Below are positions 14,166-27,655 of a stretch of DNA of 64,000 nt, piece after piece. This stretch comes from Acanthornis magna (taxonomy: Eukaryota > Chordata > Aves > Passeriformes > Acanthizidae): contig JAWUZG010000013.1 of NCBI GenBank assembly GCA_036785705.1, positions 20,369,001-20,433,000 of the forward strand. Direction: 5' to 3'. Positions within the stretch are counted from its first letter, which is position 1; each line of letters opens with the position of its first letter. The notes under the pieces are model-generated. The model was not told the DNA's origin and did not search any database. It worked only from the letters and a program-made list of their open reading frames with translations. Position numbers and translations under genes: made by a program.

Positions 14166-14887
14166 CAAGGATCAGCCCTTGGGATGGAGCACGTGGAGAA
14201 GCTGTTCCACTGGGAAGAGAACGAAGTGCATGGAAATGCCAACTGGGGAGATGTGGGTGCTGGAGGGAAGAATATGAGCCCTGCAAAAAGCTGGAAATAA
14301 TAAATACCCAGGGGACAGGCTCATATTGATTTCACTTAACATCTGTACTACCCTGGCTCTTAATAAATCAGGACTCCAGGACAGGAGGATCTGACTTGCA
14401 AGCAGTGTGGCTCAATTATTTTCTTCTTTGGGAAGATCCAAAGAAAAGATAAGTGAGGAAAAACAGTGCCAGAAATCAGCCTAAATTTCCCCAGCATTCC
14501 CACCTTCCCTTCTTCTGTTATTAGAAGAAAGCTCTTTATCCCATATAAGCTAAATCACCTCAGCTGAATGGAAGTGGAATTCTGAAAAGAATCCTAAATA
14601 TATAACAAGGAATCACTTTTTCTACATTTCCCTTTCTTTTTAACAGAGTTGGAACAAAGCAAAATTAGCAGCCACATTGTATTTATTTCATTATTCCAAA
14701 CCATGGGAACAGAATGGATCCAGCCATGATCTTAGACTTAGGGATCCTTAATGAGCAAATTAAAACTTTCACTCATAGGAATGAAAGGCTTCAGATAAAC
14801 CTAAAAAAAACCCTCATATGGATCCTGATGAAATCCTGGCCTTATTGAAGCCCACGGGAGTTTTGCTCCCAGCTCTGGATTTCTCAC

Positions 14888-14947
14888 CTGGCGGAGGTTG
14901 GCTGCCAGGAGAGCGTCGGGGATGGAGATGAACACGATTTCCATGCT
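14888..14947 (-). other. Candidate extra exon (60 nt) in ADAM12 intron 11
   Basis: On the minus strand this block follows ctgtctgccccttag and is followed by gtgagaa, giving good acceptor and donor sites. Its length, 60 nt, is a multiple of three. Entered in the phase left by exon 11 it has no stop, and it would add 20 residues after the Met-turn before exon 12. It is also open in the other two frames, one reading SMEIVFISIPDALLAANLRQ. It carries four CpGs within 60 bases of otherwise CpG-poor intron. Pseudo-exons of this size are common in introns, and I know no ADAM12 isoform with this insert. It may be a cassette exon, a relic or chance. Confidence 0.3.
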
Positions 14948-17619
14948 CTAAGGGGCAGACAGAAAGGCTCTCTAGGACACCGAAGTTATTTCACCTCTTT
15001 GTTTTCAGTGCCTTTACTCTAAATTAGGTGCTTTCTTATCTGAATTCCTCACTGGGGCTGCGTCACTCATTTGCAAAGGCAAAAATGGAGCCTCCCTGCC
15101 TTGCTGCCACCAGAACCCCACGGCAAATGGGCACAGCTCTTCCCAACAGGCTGTGGCATTCGAAAAGATAAAGACCGACTTTGCAGGGAGGAATTGTTGG
15201 GGGAAAATGGACACCTTCCCTCTGTGAATTTGAAACATTTTGCACATCTATGGCAGGCACAAAAGGCTCTGTGATTCCCATGACAACTGCGGCAAATGCA
15301 GCTGTGGGCATCATTTAATTACAGGGCCTCAGCCTTCCGAGTCCTCCTCAATTCCTTCAAGTGCTCCTGGGCACGCAACACATGCTCAAAAAGGAGCATT
15401 CCTGTGACCTTAAGGATTTTCCCTTTTAGGTATGTTTCCATTTTTAAGCCAGGAATTTGGAATTCATTAACACCAATTAAAACTGGACGCCGTGCGCTTA
15501 ATTTTCCATGCGCCACACTACAGATTTATCCCTGCAGGTTGAAAAGTTTGTTGGTTTGGTTTTTTTTTTGATGAAACACAAAGCCAAGATAAAGGGAAAT
15601 GTCCTCACATGATTTGTTCTCATGGGTCATGGCAATAGCAGCACTGCAGGAGAAAAACGTCCCTCTCAGAGCTATATTTCCTATGGATATTACAGCAACA
15701 AGACAAAAGGCAGCTGAGCTCCCTCATCCCAGCACCCAGGCCAGGAAAAGTGGATACATCTCATGGCAGAATCCACTACTTGTCCTTAAGTATCTGCTAT
15801 AAATAACCACACCAGAAGTAAAATGTGTTTTCATTTGAGAAGTCACCTCTCTCCTTGTCAGCTTCACTTACAGCAAAGTCTTGCTGTCAATCTGTGCGAG
15901 GTCTCCTTGAGAATACACCAGGAAAGCCAAATATTTTCACTTCTAACAGCACATCTACTGAAATGAGAAAGACTAAACTAAATAAAAAGCAATTATCTTT
16001 TTTTTTTTTTTTTTTTTTGCCCCATAGCTCTCTGTGCTAATTGTTAACAGTGACCCACTCCTGCAAAGGACTGGGAAAAATTAAATGTATTTCAACCAAC
16101 GCTACTAATTCTTCAACGCAGATCTTATTTATCACAAAAATTAAATATATCTGCAAGGCATGGAAATTATTAACAAAAAAGAAGGCCAAATGCACTGCAG
16201 ACGTGGGGCTACTTGGAGTGAAGGGAAAGACTGACATAAATCTATTCTGTAATCTCGTGGCTGTTTCCTACTAAAGGAAGGACCAGAATGCAATGTGCTA
16301 AATTACTGGGGCAGAGGGATATGTTGCTTAAGGTTTTTTTTTAAAAAAAGCAGTTGCACTGCTGGCACAACAGACCTAGCTCTGTCACAAGTAATTTATT
16401 ACATCAGTATATCAACTTTATTAAAAAAAGAAAAAGACAACAAAGAAGTCTGTCTTTGTGCCGAGCTCAGCTCAGACTGGTTTGGAAACATAAACAGCTT
16501 CAGAGTTTAATTAGAAACTGTTTACATCTGAAAGATAATTTCATTTTCCTCAAATTGTAACAGAGGTAATTCCAGATAGTTCTGCTGACTCCAGAGTTTA
16601 ATGTCTCTAAGCTGCCAGACAGAAAAATGCAAAGTGAGGTCTGAACAGCTGAAATCTGACTGAGAGGGGTCAGGAAATTCTGTGCTAACTACTAATGGTT
16701 TGATTATCTAACATTTAACAGCTCTGAGCTGCAAGATGCTGCGAGATGTCTGCAAGAAAAAAAAGAGAACCACTCAGTAAACTGAAGTGTCCTTTCCCAC
16801 ACTCTATTTCTGATTTCTTTCCCATTTCACACTGACCTTTTGCCTTTTTCTAAGCTTTTTAAAAAAAATTTACCTTTTTTAAAAATCTGGTGAAGTGTTG
16901 GAAAAAGTTTTTCCCTTCGAGTTGATGCTGTTTTCATGGCATACCTGGCTGTCTCCTGGAGCAGTGTGCTGGAAATCTCTGGAGGGTGTATATTTTCACA
17001 TCTGGAGACTCCAGTTCAGCATTGGAATCACCAAAATGAGGGTGACCTTATGTTCTGCTTCCTTGAGATCATTTTTCAAAAAGGAGAAAAGTGATTGAAA
17101 CTAATACTTTATGCAACAAATGACACAAGTGATTAGTACTTCCCCAACTTGTCCTTAAGAGATTTTCACCATGTTTTATTTATTTAACTACATGTTTATA
17201 ATGGAGTTAAATAAATATTTCTTTGCGTGGCTGTTCAAAAATCAAACAAAAGCAGATGACAAAATAAGAAAACCCTTTGAGGACCAAACCAAAACTCCTC
17301 AGAAAACTCTTTGAGGACCAAACCCACCGAGCCAAGCAGCTCTCCAGGAGCCCTCAGATGCAAATATTCACTTGTGCCGTGTGAAATCAGCACTGCTGCC
17401 AAGGGGCTGCTTTTGATGTGCTCAGTAATGGGAATGGGAGATCCATGGGGGAAGCACAGACCTTCAGCAGTTGTGGAACATTTTAGGGATGTGCTGCTGC
17501 CCCAGGGGGAAGGAATGAAGGACTTGCAGGAGCCCCTGACCCAATTCCGCTGATCATCTGCCCCAGTTCCAGCAGGAAAGCTGCACTCCTGGAGAGCCAG
17601 ACAGATCGATAAGGAATCC

Positions 17620-17668
17620 TCATTAACACACATGCTCATTAACACACATCCTCATTAACACACATCCT
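17620..17668. repeat. 16-bp tandem repeat, 3 copies
   Basis: Three copies of ctcattaacacacat plus one base. Confidence 0.85.
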
Positions 17669-20600
17669 CTGCCCCCACAAGCCTGGCTGTTGGTTCGGAT
17701 GGCTCCCATTACCTGGGTTCTCACAGAGCCCCACAAAATGCAATTCCAGTTCACCAGAGGTGGAAGCAAACCAGGCTGGGGTTTGGGTTCACAGGCAAAT
17801 TTCTCTGCCCAAACCCATATTTCCACCAGAAATATCAGATGGTTTTGGATAGAGATCCTATACAAAGGTACAATTCACACGCCTGTGATCTAACACTTAA
17901 TCAAGGAATAATTACAAATCCAAGTTGTGACACCTCAGTGGCTCTGGGGAGAATTTCCAGTGCATCCTTGGAATTCTGGTGCTGGACCCCTGAAATAACA
18001 GCTGCACACCAACGCCAAAGCTCCTGCCAATCCTGCCCTCGCACTGAGCACCAGCTCCAGAGAAATCCTCAAAGTCTGAGCACGGCAGAGACTGAATCAG
18101 CCTTCACACCAGGAAAATCTGCAAGACCTTCAAGAGTACGGAACAAGCATGAAATGGGAATGAGGGCAGGAAGAGAAGGCAAATAAATAGCTATTTTAGA
18201 TGTCTCTGATAATATATTTGCTACCACAGAGGCTGTCAACAGAGGGGAGCCAATAAAACCAGCTTCTCTTTGCCAGCAGAAATGGGTGTTTATTTAGAAA
18301 TAAACACAAAATAAAGTGTGATGCACCTCTCCTTGGCCACTGAACTTAACACACAAAAGCAAAGCATCAAATGAACTGTTCCTCACTTGCAGCAGAGCTG
18401 CCTTTCAAGGAGACCTTGGGAATCGGCCTGTGAAGAACAAATGTTTCCTAAGCTCATCCTTGGGTGCCTGGACCACTTCTACAATGGAGCCACGGACCAG
18501 CTCACCCCCAGAGAGGCAAACAGGAATGTTCATATCTCCTGTGTGGCTCCTGGTCTTGCTTGGCGTCACTCTGAGCTCGTCACAGACATCTGCGACTATT
18601 GCTCAGGAAAAAACCACTCTGCTTCCACTTAAATATTTTATTTCTCCTTAATTACTACTGATGTACTCAGTGTTCAGTGCAGAATATCTGATTGCTCGTG
18701 GAGGGAATTAAAATCCAGTAAGTCCCAAGGCTCTTTTTCAGTGGTACCTGGGAGAAGCCCACCCGATGGTCCTTCCCATGGTTAATTTTCCCCCATTTCT
18801 CCTCAGCAGTGCTTAGATGGAGTCAATTAGTTTAATTTGGGACTGTCACTCAGCTGAGTTTTAACAGATCACCTTTGCTCTCACTCTCATTCACAAATAG
18901 GCACTTCCCATTGGCTGCCTGCTTTAACTCTAACAGGAAGGTTTAATTTTACTTAAAAACCTACTGGAAACAGCATGGGGTTTTTTGGATTGGTTAGAAA
19001 AATGTCTTCTCCAAATTACAACAGTAAATGAACCCGTATTTTTCTATGTATGATTTCTGCTCTGTGCTCTTTCTGTGTTCCTAATTGATCTCCTCCCCCA
19101 GACCCTGCCTCCAAAAACTCAATAATTAAAGTGAAATCATGTACTGAAAGGCAATTACTCAAAATTAGCTGTTCTTTTTTTCCCGTGAGGCACAGTTCCA
19201 TAAAAATCCTCTAAAATAATAATCTATAGCTGAGAGGTTAAATTGATCTCATTTCTCCTCTTTTTTTCCACTCATGATCATCACCACACAAAACACAGGA
19301 ATTTCCACCAGCAGTGTCACAGCCCAAGCCTCACTTGCCTGTAACACCTACAGTCATATTTATCTGAGTAAATTCAATTTAAAATCTGACTGAGAAACAC
19401 GGAGTGTCTTTAAATTCTAGCTGTGACAATTGGAAATGGGAACACAAGATCCAAGATAAGAACGGAGTGAGGGAAGAAAGGCAGAGTTCAATGCATTCTT
19501 GACTTTTCCAAAGGAACATCACACTGAGGGAACACAGCAAAGGGGAGTTGTGTGGAGAAAGGATCCTAAAGAAGCTTCTTCCTTGGTCCTGTGCCTGGCC
19601 CAGACCTTCCTGTGTGTCATCATGGCATGGAAATCAGAATATGCCTGGGAACTCTAGGGAAAGAGGAAAACCAGGTCTGGTAGAGGCCCAGATGAAAATG
19701 GAAGTTTCCCAAGAGATATTCTTTCCTTCAGAAGGTTGTGAAGCAAATATCAATAGCCATGCTCTCTCACATATCAGATTTTCCACTTCTTGAATATCCA
19801 CCACTTGTTTCACATCTTGAAACAACAGCCCATTCACCATCTTTATTGTCCTGGGTATTTTAAATTCTTTTCTCCATCATGGTCTTTGAGAAGAACCTTT
19901 CAGATCAGTGTGAGGTGTTCCATCTCAAACAAATGTACAGAGAGAGCAATGGCGTGTGGGCAGTAGGACAGACCTGAGAAAAATCCCATCCTTCCCATAT
20001 CCAGGGGCAAAGGGGACTGAGGGGACACCACAGAGCAGCCCCTTCCCCATCAGATTGTGTCTTTGGGAAGGCAAAGATGGAACCAATGGCTCTGTCCTGG
20101 GAGCCATTTCCATTAGTCCAGCAACAAGAAAGGATCCTGGGAAGAGCAAAATGCTTCTGCCAGGGGGCGGTGAACGAGGATTTTGTTACTGCAAGGATTG
20201 ACCTCCCAAAGGGAAAAAGACAATTGTAGGGTGAGCACCTGAATGGGCTTGGTCAAAGTGCCTGTCCTTAGAGGATTCCTGCTCTCACTGACCTCCCCGA
20301 AAAGGAGAAAATGGAAAGGCATCACGGAGCCCTCCCTTCGAGAGGGAAGGAAGAAAAAATTTCCAGTGTGTTCACTTCCCCAGAGACAAGTTCCCCATGT
20401 GGATCACCTGCAGGTAAACTAGAAGAGCACTCAAGGACACAGGGAAGTGGGCGAGGAGAAGTTCAACCCTTGGGTTTACAGGAGGGGAGAACACTAACTA
20501 TCAAAATTTTGTGTCCCTTAAGGCTGACAAAAAATTTTAAACACATCTGGTCTGAACTCAATATTTCAATGACTCAGTGGGAGCTCCCCTGACTTCAGCC

Positions 20601-23514
20601 CCCATGGAGGTCCCTGTGCTCAGTTCTGATAAAGAAGGCTGAATAAAAAGTGCATTTCCAAAATTATTAAATAAACGAGCGCTGCTAATTTGGCAGCATT
20701 TTGCTCTGCAGTGCTAAATTCTGCTTACACTTGCAAGGGTGTAAATCCAGCCCAACGCCTTGGGTTGCAGCAGAACTCTCTGGTATTTATTTACCTGGCA
20801 GGAGGAATATTTTCACGCCTGAGAGTGGACACTTTGGGGAGATATTTGGAAAACAAGTGGAATACTGAAGTGGCTCAGCCTAGTCCCTTAGTTTCCTGAT
20901 AATGAGATCTCAGTAAAAAGATGCACAAATCTCTCGAATACTCCTTCTTTTTCACTTGGAACAGTCTATGTACAAAACAATTAAAAAAACTAGAGGAATA
21001 TCATTACAACAGATGCATAACAAAGAGGACAATGTGTATGAAATATTCCTTATTGATATGATTAGTATCAATGTTAAATATAATTAAATATTAATATTCC
21101 TTAGTGCTAAATACTAATTTTAGTATTAAATAGTCCTTATTGATAGGATTTTTATAGGAACCACAACTATTTCTACAGAAGGATTTACGTGATTTTCATA
21201 GCAGATATTTGAATCTCTAGAAGTCCTGGAAAGACACAAATTTGTGGGGTTTTGTGCTTGATTTCATGTTATAAAATATATATTTTGCTAAAGACCACTA
21301 GGTCTTTAGACATTTGTAGCTCACAAAGAACTGGTGCTCATCTTGCAGGTATCTTCTAAGAATAAAAGCTATACGAAGCTCATTAAAGAAAGGATAGAGC
21401 CAACAGAGTTGAAATTCCACCCTGATCCCTGGAGGTTTTTTTCCACCAAGATGTAATTTCCAAGACCTCTTCAAAGACTGAAACAGAAGAACTGAAAGAA
21501 ATTACAATAATTGACGAAATCCCTTTTAACTAACAAGCTTAAAACATTTCCTTTTGTGCATGACCACACCAATGACTCCAAAGTTAAATTCACAGAGGCC
21601 TTTCTGTTATAGCTTCGATATTTCCCATTCTTTGTAGACATCAGATAAAGACTTTTTACACTACCTTTAGCCCAAAGTTTTTTTATTCCGCTCATTAAGT
21701 CTACCTTAGAGCAATTAGAAGAGCTCAGAGTGGGGGCAGTGAGTGCACTGAGACCAGGCTGTCTCTCTAAATGGATGTGGGATGCTCTTAGTTTTGATTT
21801 TTAGGCCATTTTCAGAGCACATTTGAGATAAGGAGCATTCATTGGGCCTTCCCTTAAGCACTTCCAGAGAGGGAAAAAACTTTTCAGTGTTCCTTGAATG
21901 GAGCTCAATGGAATATTGTTATTGGTGAGACAGGCAGGGTAATTCAATATTCAGAGTGTTAATTTGAACTTGGTGAGATGCAGCTTGGCTCGAGGCATAA
22001 AGTGCTCTCCAGGAATATTTATCGCAGACTGACAGCCCGGCGTCGAGATACAGCCTAAGGCTATAAACCCAAAGTTAAAGTTTCCATTTATAAATCAATA
22101 ATCAGTGCAAACACAACCTGCTCAGGGCCGGGCAGGCCACAGCTCCTCCTCAGGCACCAGCTGAATGCAGAGCTTGGTGAAAAGCCAAAGAGGGCATTGC
22201 AAGGCGGAGCTGACTCCCCAAACCTGGGCAGTGCTGGAGGTGGGCGCAGCCTTTCACCTGGAAGGTGCTACAGAAACCCAAAAAAATGGGGCTGAGCTGC
22301 TTGGAGTCATCTCCATGGCATGGAGGAATGGAATATCCAATTTCTCACATCCTGAGGAACACTGAGTGGGCACAGCTCAGGCCGAGTGCCTGCAGTGGCA
22401 CATCCACCACTGAGGACAGGATCAGATACTCCCAAAGCTCTCCAGTGTGAAGGCAGAAGGAGCAAGGAGCTATCTCATGTCCCTCTCAGCAGATGAGTTC
22501 AGAAAGTTCCCGGATATTTCTGTCCCGAGAGCAGCCCTGCATTCATTCTGCAGCTGGATGCAGAACTCAGCTCAGCTGAGCTGGCAGAAGCTGCAATGCT
22601 TCCTTCGGGAGCTCAGAGCCCAGCCCTGCCTGCCCCTGCTCACCAGAAATCACCTCAGCTCACCTCAGAGCTCTTCCCACCTCACCTTGTCCCCACAGGG
22701 TGCCCTGAGCCCCGACCTGCTGCCGGGTGCAGCTCCATGGGGATAACTGGCACCCCTTGTCTCGGAAGAACCGAGGTATTTTTCCTTCCCAGACTGCAGA
22801 AACCCCAGAAACCTCATCTCATTCTCCTCCCTCGCACAACTCCCTCCCTTTTGTTTGTCTCTGGACTTGCTGTGCTTGGCCCCTGGCCACCATGCCGATC
22901 TCTGCCCTGATGGAGGGTGACAGCTCTGCCTTTGAAGGAACTCCAGGGCTGCTGTTGGGCTGAGCAGCGGGGAGCAGCCCTGCCCAGCCCTCCCTGGCCT
23001 CTCCCACACTGCTCCCCTTCTTTCCCAGAAACTCAGTCTCGGAAAAGGCAGAGGGAGAGCTGATCACGATTCCCAGAAGAGATTTTTAAGCAACAGATGA
23101 ACTTTAAGCACACAGAGTGAAAACTGGAGCTGGAAGAGACATCAGAGAACATGCAGACCATCCCCGTGTCCCAAGGCACATCCACGGTACCTACACTGCC
23201 TCACTGGTTCTTACTGGTTTCCAGTCACAGGCAGCCTAATTCCTGCAGTTAGCCCAGTCTAACACACGACTTGCCATCAGACAGCTTGGGCAAATCTTAC
23301 TTCAATTTAATCCTGCCAGTCCTAGCTTGACCATGGACATGGAGAACTCATTCCTTGTATCCTTCAATCTCAACAGGAATTCAGAATACAGCCCAGCAGC
23401 ACTGACAGCTCACTCTGCCCAGGGTGCCTGGAATTTCAGTGCCTACCAACCACTCTTGTCCCCTGGCACGGTGCCTTTGGCATCAGCAGAGCCACCCTTC
23501 AGCTCCAGCTCAGG

Positions 23515-23590
23515 GAATCAGGGAATATCCTGAGCTGGAAGGGATCCACAAGGGTCGTTGTGTCCAGCTCTGGGCCCTGCACTCACAGAG
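23515..23590 (-). mobile_element. Short CR1 3' tip
   Basis: The sequence atcctgagctggaagggatc followed by cacaagggtcgttgtgtcca resembles the 3' end of a CR1 in minus orientation. Confidence 0.6.
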
Positions 23591-24151
23591 ATGACCACAG
23601 GCTCACTGGTTTGATTTCCCGTATTTCTAATCTCTTTTCTTGGATGATCTCCCTCCGGACACCAAAAAGCCTTCATCCCACTGACCTTACAGATTTCATT
23701 TGCTCACATGTTGAAACTTCTCCACAGCTCTAATGAAAGTTTGTGCAAAGTTAAAAACCTTCTCTGCATGAGCCAAAGAGTTTGCAGAGTCTGAGAGAGC
23801 ATTTCCTGCATTTCTGCATTTCCTACACACTCGTCTGAGTCTTGGTTCATTTCCTATTTTGACTGATGCTCAGCTGGCAAGATGAAAGAAGGTGAAATTC
23901 TGATTTAACACTTGCAATGCAGTTTGTTTGGCTGCGGACAGTTTTTTTAAAATTAACCATTTGCTTACAGCATTTTTGTCTCTCACATTGTTAACCTGGA
24001 AACAGAAAGGTGCAATGGTATATTTTGTGCTCTGATAACATGTTTAATTTTTTCAGCTTGAGAAGATTTGACAGGTGTTGAAAAGTCTTTTTTTTTTTTC
24101 GTTTCAATGTTCCTGAGGCACAAAATGAAACCAGTGTGAGATTGCACTTAC

Positions 24152-24300
24152 CCAGTGGAGGGGTTCATGATGCAGCCCCCTTTATCAGTGGATGCTTTGC
24201 AGTTACAGCCCCTCTCCAGTGTGTCGTGATTCATTCCAAAATTGTGCCCCAGCTCGTGAGCCAGCGTCACTGCTGCGCCTAGAGGGTTTTCTGAGTGATC
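24152..24300 (-). CDS. ADAM12: ADAM12 exon 11 (zinc-binding catalytic site)
   Basis: This 149-nt exon starts in phase 0 and leaves two bases (GG) at its end. It encodes [20 protein letters not shown], then [14 protein letters not shown] and [21 protein letters not shown] is the HEXXHXXGXXHD metzincin motif: three zinc-binding histidines and the catalytic glutamate are all intact, so the enzyme is predicted to be active. CIMN is the Met-turn below the active site. The donor is gtaagt. The acceptor is preceded by a run of about 12 T on the sense strand, ending ttgaag. The segment between the zinc site and the Met-turn (CKASTDKGG) differs most from human. Confidence 0.97.
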
Positions 24301-26540
24301 CTTCAAAAAAAAAAAATCCACAGGAGAACGTCAATTCAACACATAAACCCAATTCGAGACACACATTCCCCCTCTGAGGTCCTATTGCCTGTCCTTGGAA
24401 ATGCTTTATAAGTTTAGCAGCTGAAGTTACTCTGTTGTTAAATAAACTCAGTTTCAAATTCCTAGAGCAGACTGGGAATTTCTGGCCACCCAGTCTCCCC
24501 AGCACGGGAGATATTTGAGGCCATTGAGCAGCTTTGAGCACCTGGGTCATCTCTTTAATTGGGATTAAAATCCCACTGCTCAATAAATCTCCCAAACTCC
24601 TGAGTCACAGCAGTGGCAGAGAGATCACCCAGACACGGAGTGTTGGAAAGGGCAATCGTTTTTGGGTGAGGATGAGTGTGAGAAGGGAGAAGGTCCTTCA
24701 CGTCAGGAGGCAAATTAAAAATGCAGCAAGAGATTTCACTCAGCCTATTTCGTATGTTACAGGCTGTTTCTTTAATATCAGAATGCCCAAGATTTCACAA
24801 ACCTTGTAAGAAAAAAGAAAAAGAAAATCTCCTTTTTAAAATGAAAGGCCAAAGCAAGCCAAAATCTTCCATGGCCTCTTATTAACCTACGAATACTCTA
24901 AATGTTGAAAGTGGCAGTTTGAAATTTGAACACGAAACCTTGTTAAATGCTGATCTCCGGGACAATCATTTCGGAGAAATTCACTGCATGATCTGATTAC
25001 AGGCTGCTGACCAGAATGGTGTTTTGGCTTAACCACAAGTAAGAGACCTTTCCACATCTATCATTTTCCTTGAGGGAAAAAAAATCCACTACACTTGTAA
25101 GAAAGCTTTCCCCGAAGGCATAAACATGTAATATAAATGCATGATCCACTATTTATCAGTCAGTAAATGGAATTACTATGTACAGCTGCCTGCTCTAGAA
25201 GTGTGCATGAATATATTCACTTTAAATAAGTCTTTCAGGATCATCTAAGCCAAACTCCAGACTAAAAAGATGTGAAAGGTAAAATTGTCTAAAATATTAT
25301 CTTTGTACTAATGGATGCCTTTATACATGACTTGGGGTAGATTTAAGAATTTCTTCTTTCATCTGTCTGGGCTAATATTTTTAGTAAACGATTTCTCAAG
25401 CAGCAAACAAAATCAAGGAGAGAATACAGACATTCTGAACACAAGAAACTGCTCCTTCTGCAACTGAAATAAACTCATAAGAATTTTATCTTTTAACAAA
25501 ATGTCTCTTTTAAATTGTTTTTTCCTGAATTTTTAAATCTTACTATAAAAATCTTGTGACAGCCAGTTTGTGTGCAGTTTGTCCTGCGCAGCGCTAACAT
25601 AATGAGATATCTTATCTAGATACTGGTGAGATAGGGATGGATTTATCTTTGTGAACACAGTAATTTATGGAGTATTTACAGAATTCAATGTAATTGAACC
25701 TGATGTCAGGAAAAGAGCACAACCTCTCACTCAAATGGAAACCAACGCGGGACTGAAGATTATGAAAAGAGCAAAATAATTCCATATAATTTCCCACTGA
25801 CTCATTGGCTGATGCCTTGAAATTAGGGCTGTCTGGTCACGACAGAAACTCCTCACTGAGCTCCCCAGACACACCAAACTCAGCTCAGACTTTCTTTATT
25901 TTTCCAGCATCTCCTCTACTTACTGAGCAGTGATTATATTTCTCTGAATACTCTGAAGCTGTCAATTAAAACGAAAAACAAGGATTCACACAGTCCACTC
26001 CAGAAGCAGAGCAATAAATGATGTGAAATGTAATTCGGGACTCGAATAGGCAAACAATTATTCCAGCCCATGCGGTTCTCATTACTTGCTCAGATCCACT
26101 TGGAATGCAATTTTATCAGCTTCTAGAGAGGGTTTTAAAAGAAGGAATGTGATGCCTCAGCAGAAGAGGTTATTTGAAGACAGCATAAATGAAGATTATC
26201 AAAACAAACAGTGACATGTTCCATTTGATACTGAGACCGTTTAAGTACCACAAGGACTAAAGAAATGAATAGCAATGTGACTTTGATTTATTCCACCAGG
26301 GTCTTCTAAAGTTAACTTGAGCAGTAAAAGTCATTACCCAACAGTTTCACAACCTCTGAATAAGCAACCATCTACTGTTAAGACATCATAAGCTGTTGCA
26401 CAAAACATGCAGCTGCTTTCAGCTGAACTCTGCTTCATTCCGCTGGGATTTAAATCAAATCCTAATAACTAAATGCTGTCACCTACAGCTCCGAGAGGCA
26501 AATGCTCTTGGTGCTTTCAGAGCATGTTCACTCAGTTCAT

Positions 26541-26850
26541 AGAGCCACAGAATCCCAGAATGGTTTGAATTGGAAGGGACCTCAAAAATCATCCACTCCC
26601 ATCCAATCTTCCACTGTCCCAGGCTGCTCCAAGCCCTGTCCAGCCTGGCCTTGGACACTGCCAGGGATCCAGGGGCAGCCACAGCTTCTCTGGGCACCTG
26701 TGCCAGGGCCTGCCCACCCTCACAGGGAACAATTCCTTCTCAACATCTCATCTAAATCTCTCCTCTATTAGTTTAAAACCTTTCTCCCTTGCTCTATCAC
26801 TATCTGCCCATATAAAAAGTCACTTTCATCTCTTCTCAGAAATATTTTAC
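26541..26850 (-). mobile_element. CR1 LINE 3' end fragment
   Basis: CR1 in minus orientation, one of the longer copies. It runs from agagccacagaatcccagaa through the ggctgctccaagccctgtcc block to ttagtttaaaacctttctcc. Confidence 0.92.
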
Positions 26851-27424
26851 TTTTAAATCCATGAATTCGGTGGGCAACCTTCGGAAACAGAAGAACGAAG
26901 ACTGAATCATGTCAAAGACTTGCTTTAATGTCAACTTCTCTTTGGTTTTTCTATGACACTACAGAAACTTCACAGGGAAATGAAATGATAAAGGTCTTGT
27001 TAAAGCTCCTCACACTCACATGGCTGCTCTGCCTGCTTTGAGTTTCTCTGAAAATTAATGGGAGACAGGGTGTCACCTACTGAGTGAGCTCAGCCCTAAA
27101 GAAAAGAGACAGGCAGGCTCCCAGGGGGGCATGACGGAGGAATTTAGATCATAAAGTAGAGCTGAGTAACTGCAAAAAGAACCAGGAAAATCAGATCATA
27201 AAAGAATCACTCTGGATTTTGTATTCAAATGTCATTTCTGACACAGTGTCTCATTGTCTTTTCTTCCAGGACAGGTTTTAGGGTGTGAGAGATCTTGGTG
27301 CTGCATGTTTGGGATGGGATGGGTAAGAAATTGGCTGAATTATGAGGTTACCCAAACATACATTTGCCCAGTGTTGAGACACTTGAGCACCTCAGCTTCC
27401 CGGGCTAAGAGTTATTAATTCCTT

Positions 27425-27605
27425 CACAGAATCACCAAATCTTTTAGGTTGGAAAAGACCTTTAAGATCATCGAGTCCAACCATTCCCCAGCACTGCCGA
27501 GGCCACCACTGCCCCATGTCCCCAAGTGCCACAGCCACAGGGCTTTTAAATCCCTCCAGGAGCGGGGACTCCACTTCTTCCCTGGGCAGCTGTGCCAGGG
27601 TACAG
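27425..27605 (-). mobile_element. CR1 LINE 3' end, second subfamily
   Basis: CR1 in minus orientation of another subfamily. It has ttggaaaagacctttaagat, gagtccaaccattccccagc and aaatccctccaggagcgggg. The copy at 47911 is of the same type. Confidence 0.9.
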
Positions 27606-27611
27606 GTACCA

Positions 27612-27655
27612 ATATAAATTTATATATAAAATTTATAATTTATATATATAAATAT
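27612..27655. repeat. AT-rich simple repeat
   Basis: A run of TATA/AATT-type sequence directly after the CR1. Confidence 0.8.

Larger units (their letters stand above)
5791..24151 (-). other. ADAM12: ADAM12 intron 11
   Basis: The largest complete intron in the window (18.4 kb). It contains a 33-bp minisatellite, a CR1 end, two smaller CR1 pieces, short direct repeats and an exon-like 60-nt block, all listed separately. The stretches 7170-12000, 12100-14100, 15560-17600 and 17700-23500 show only short homopolymers and no exon or repeat that I can support. Confidence 0.85.
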
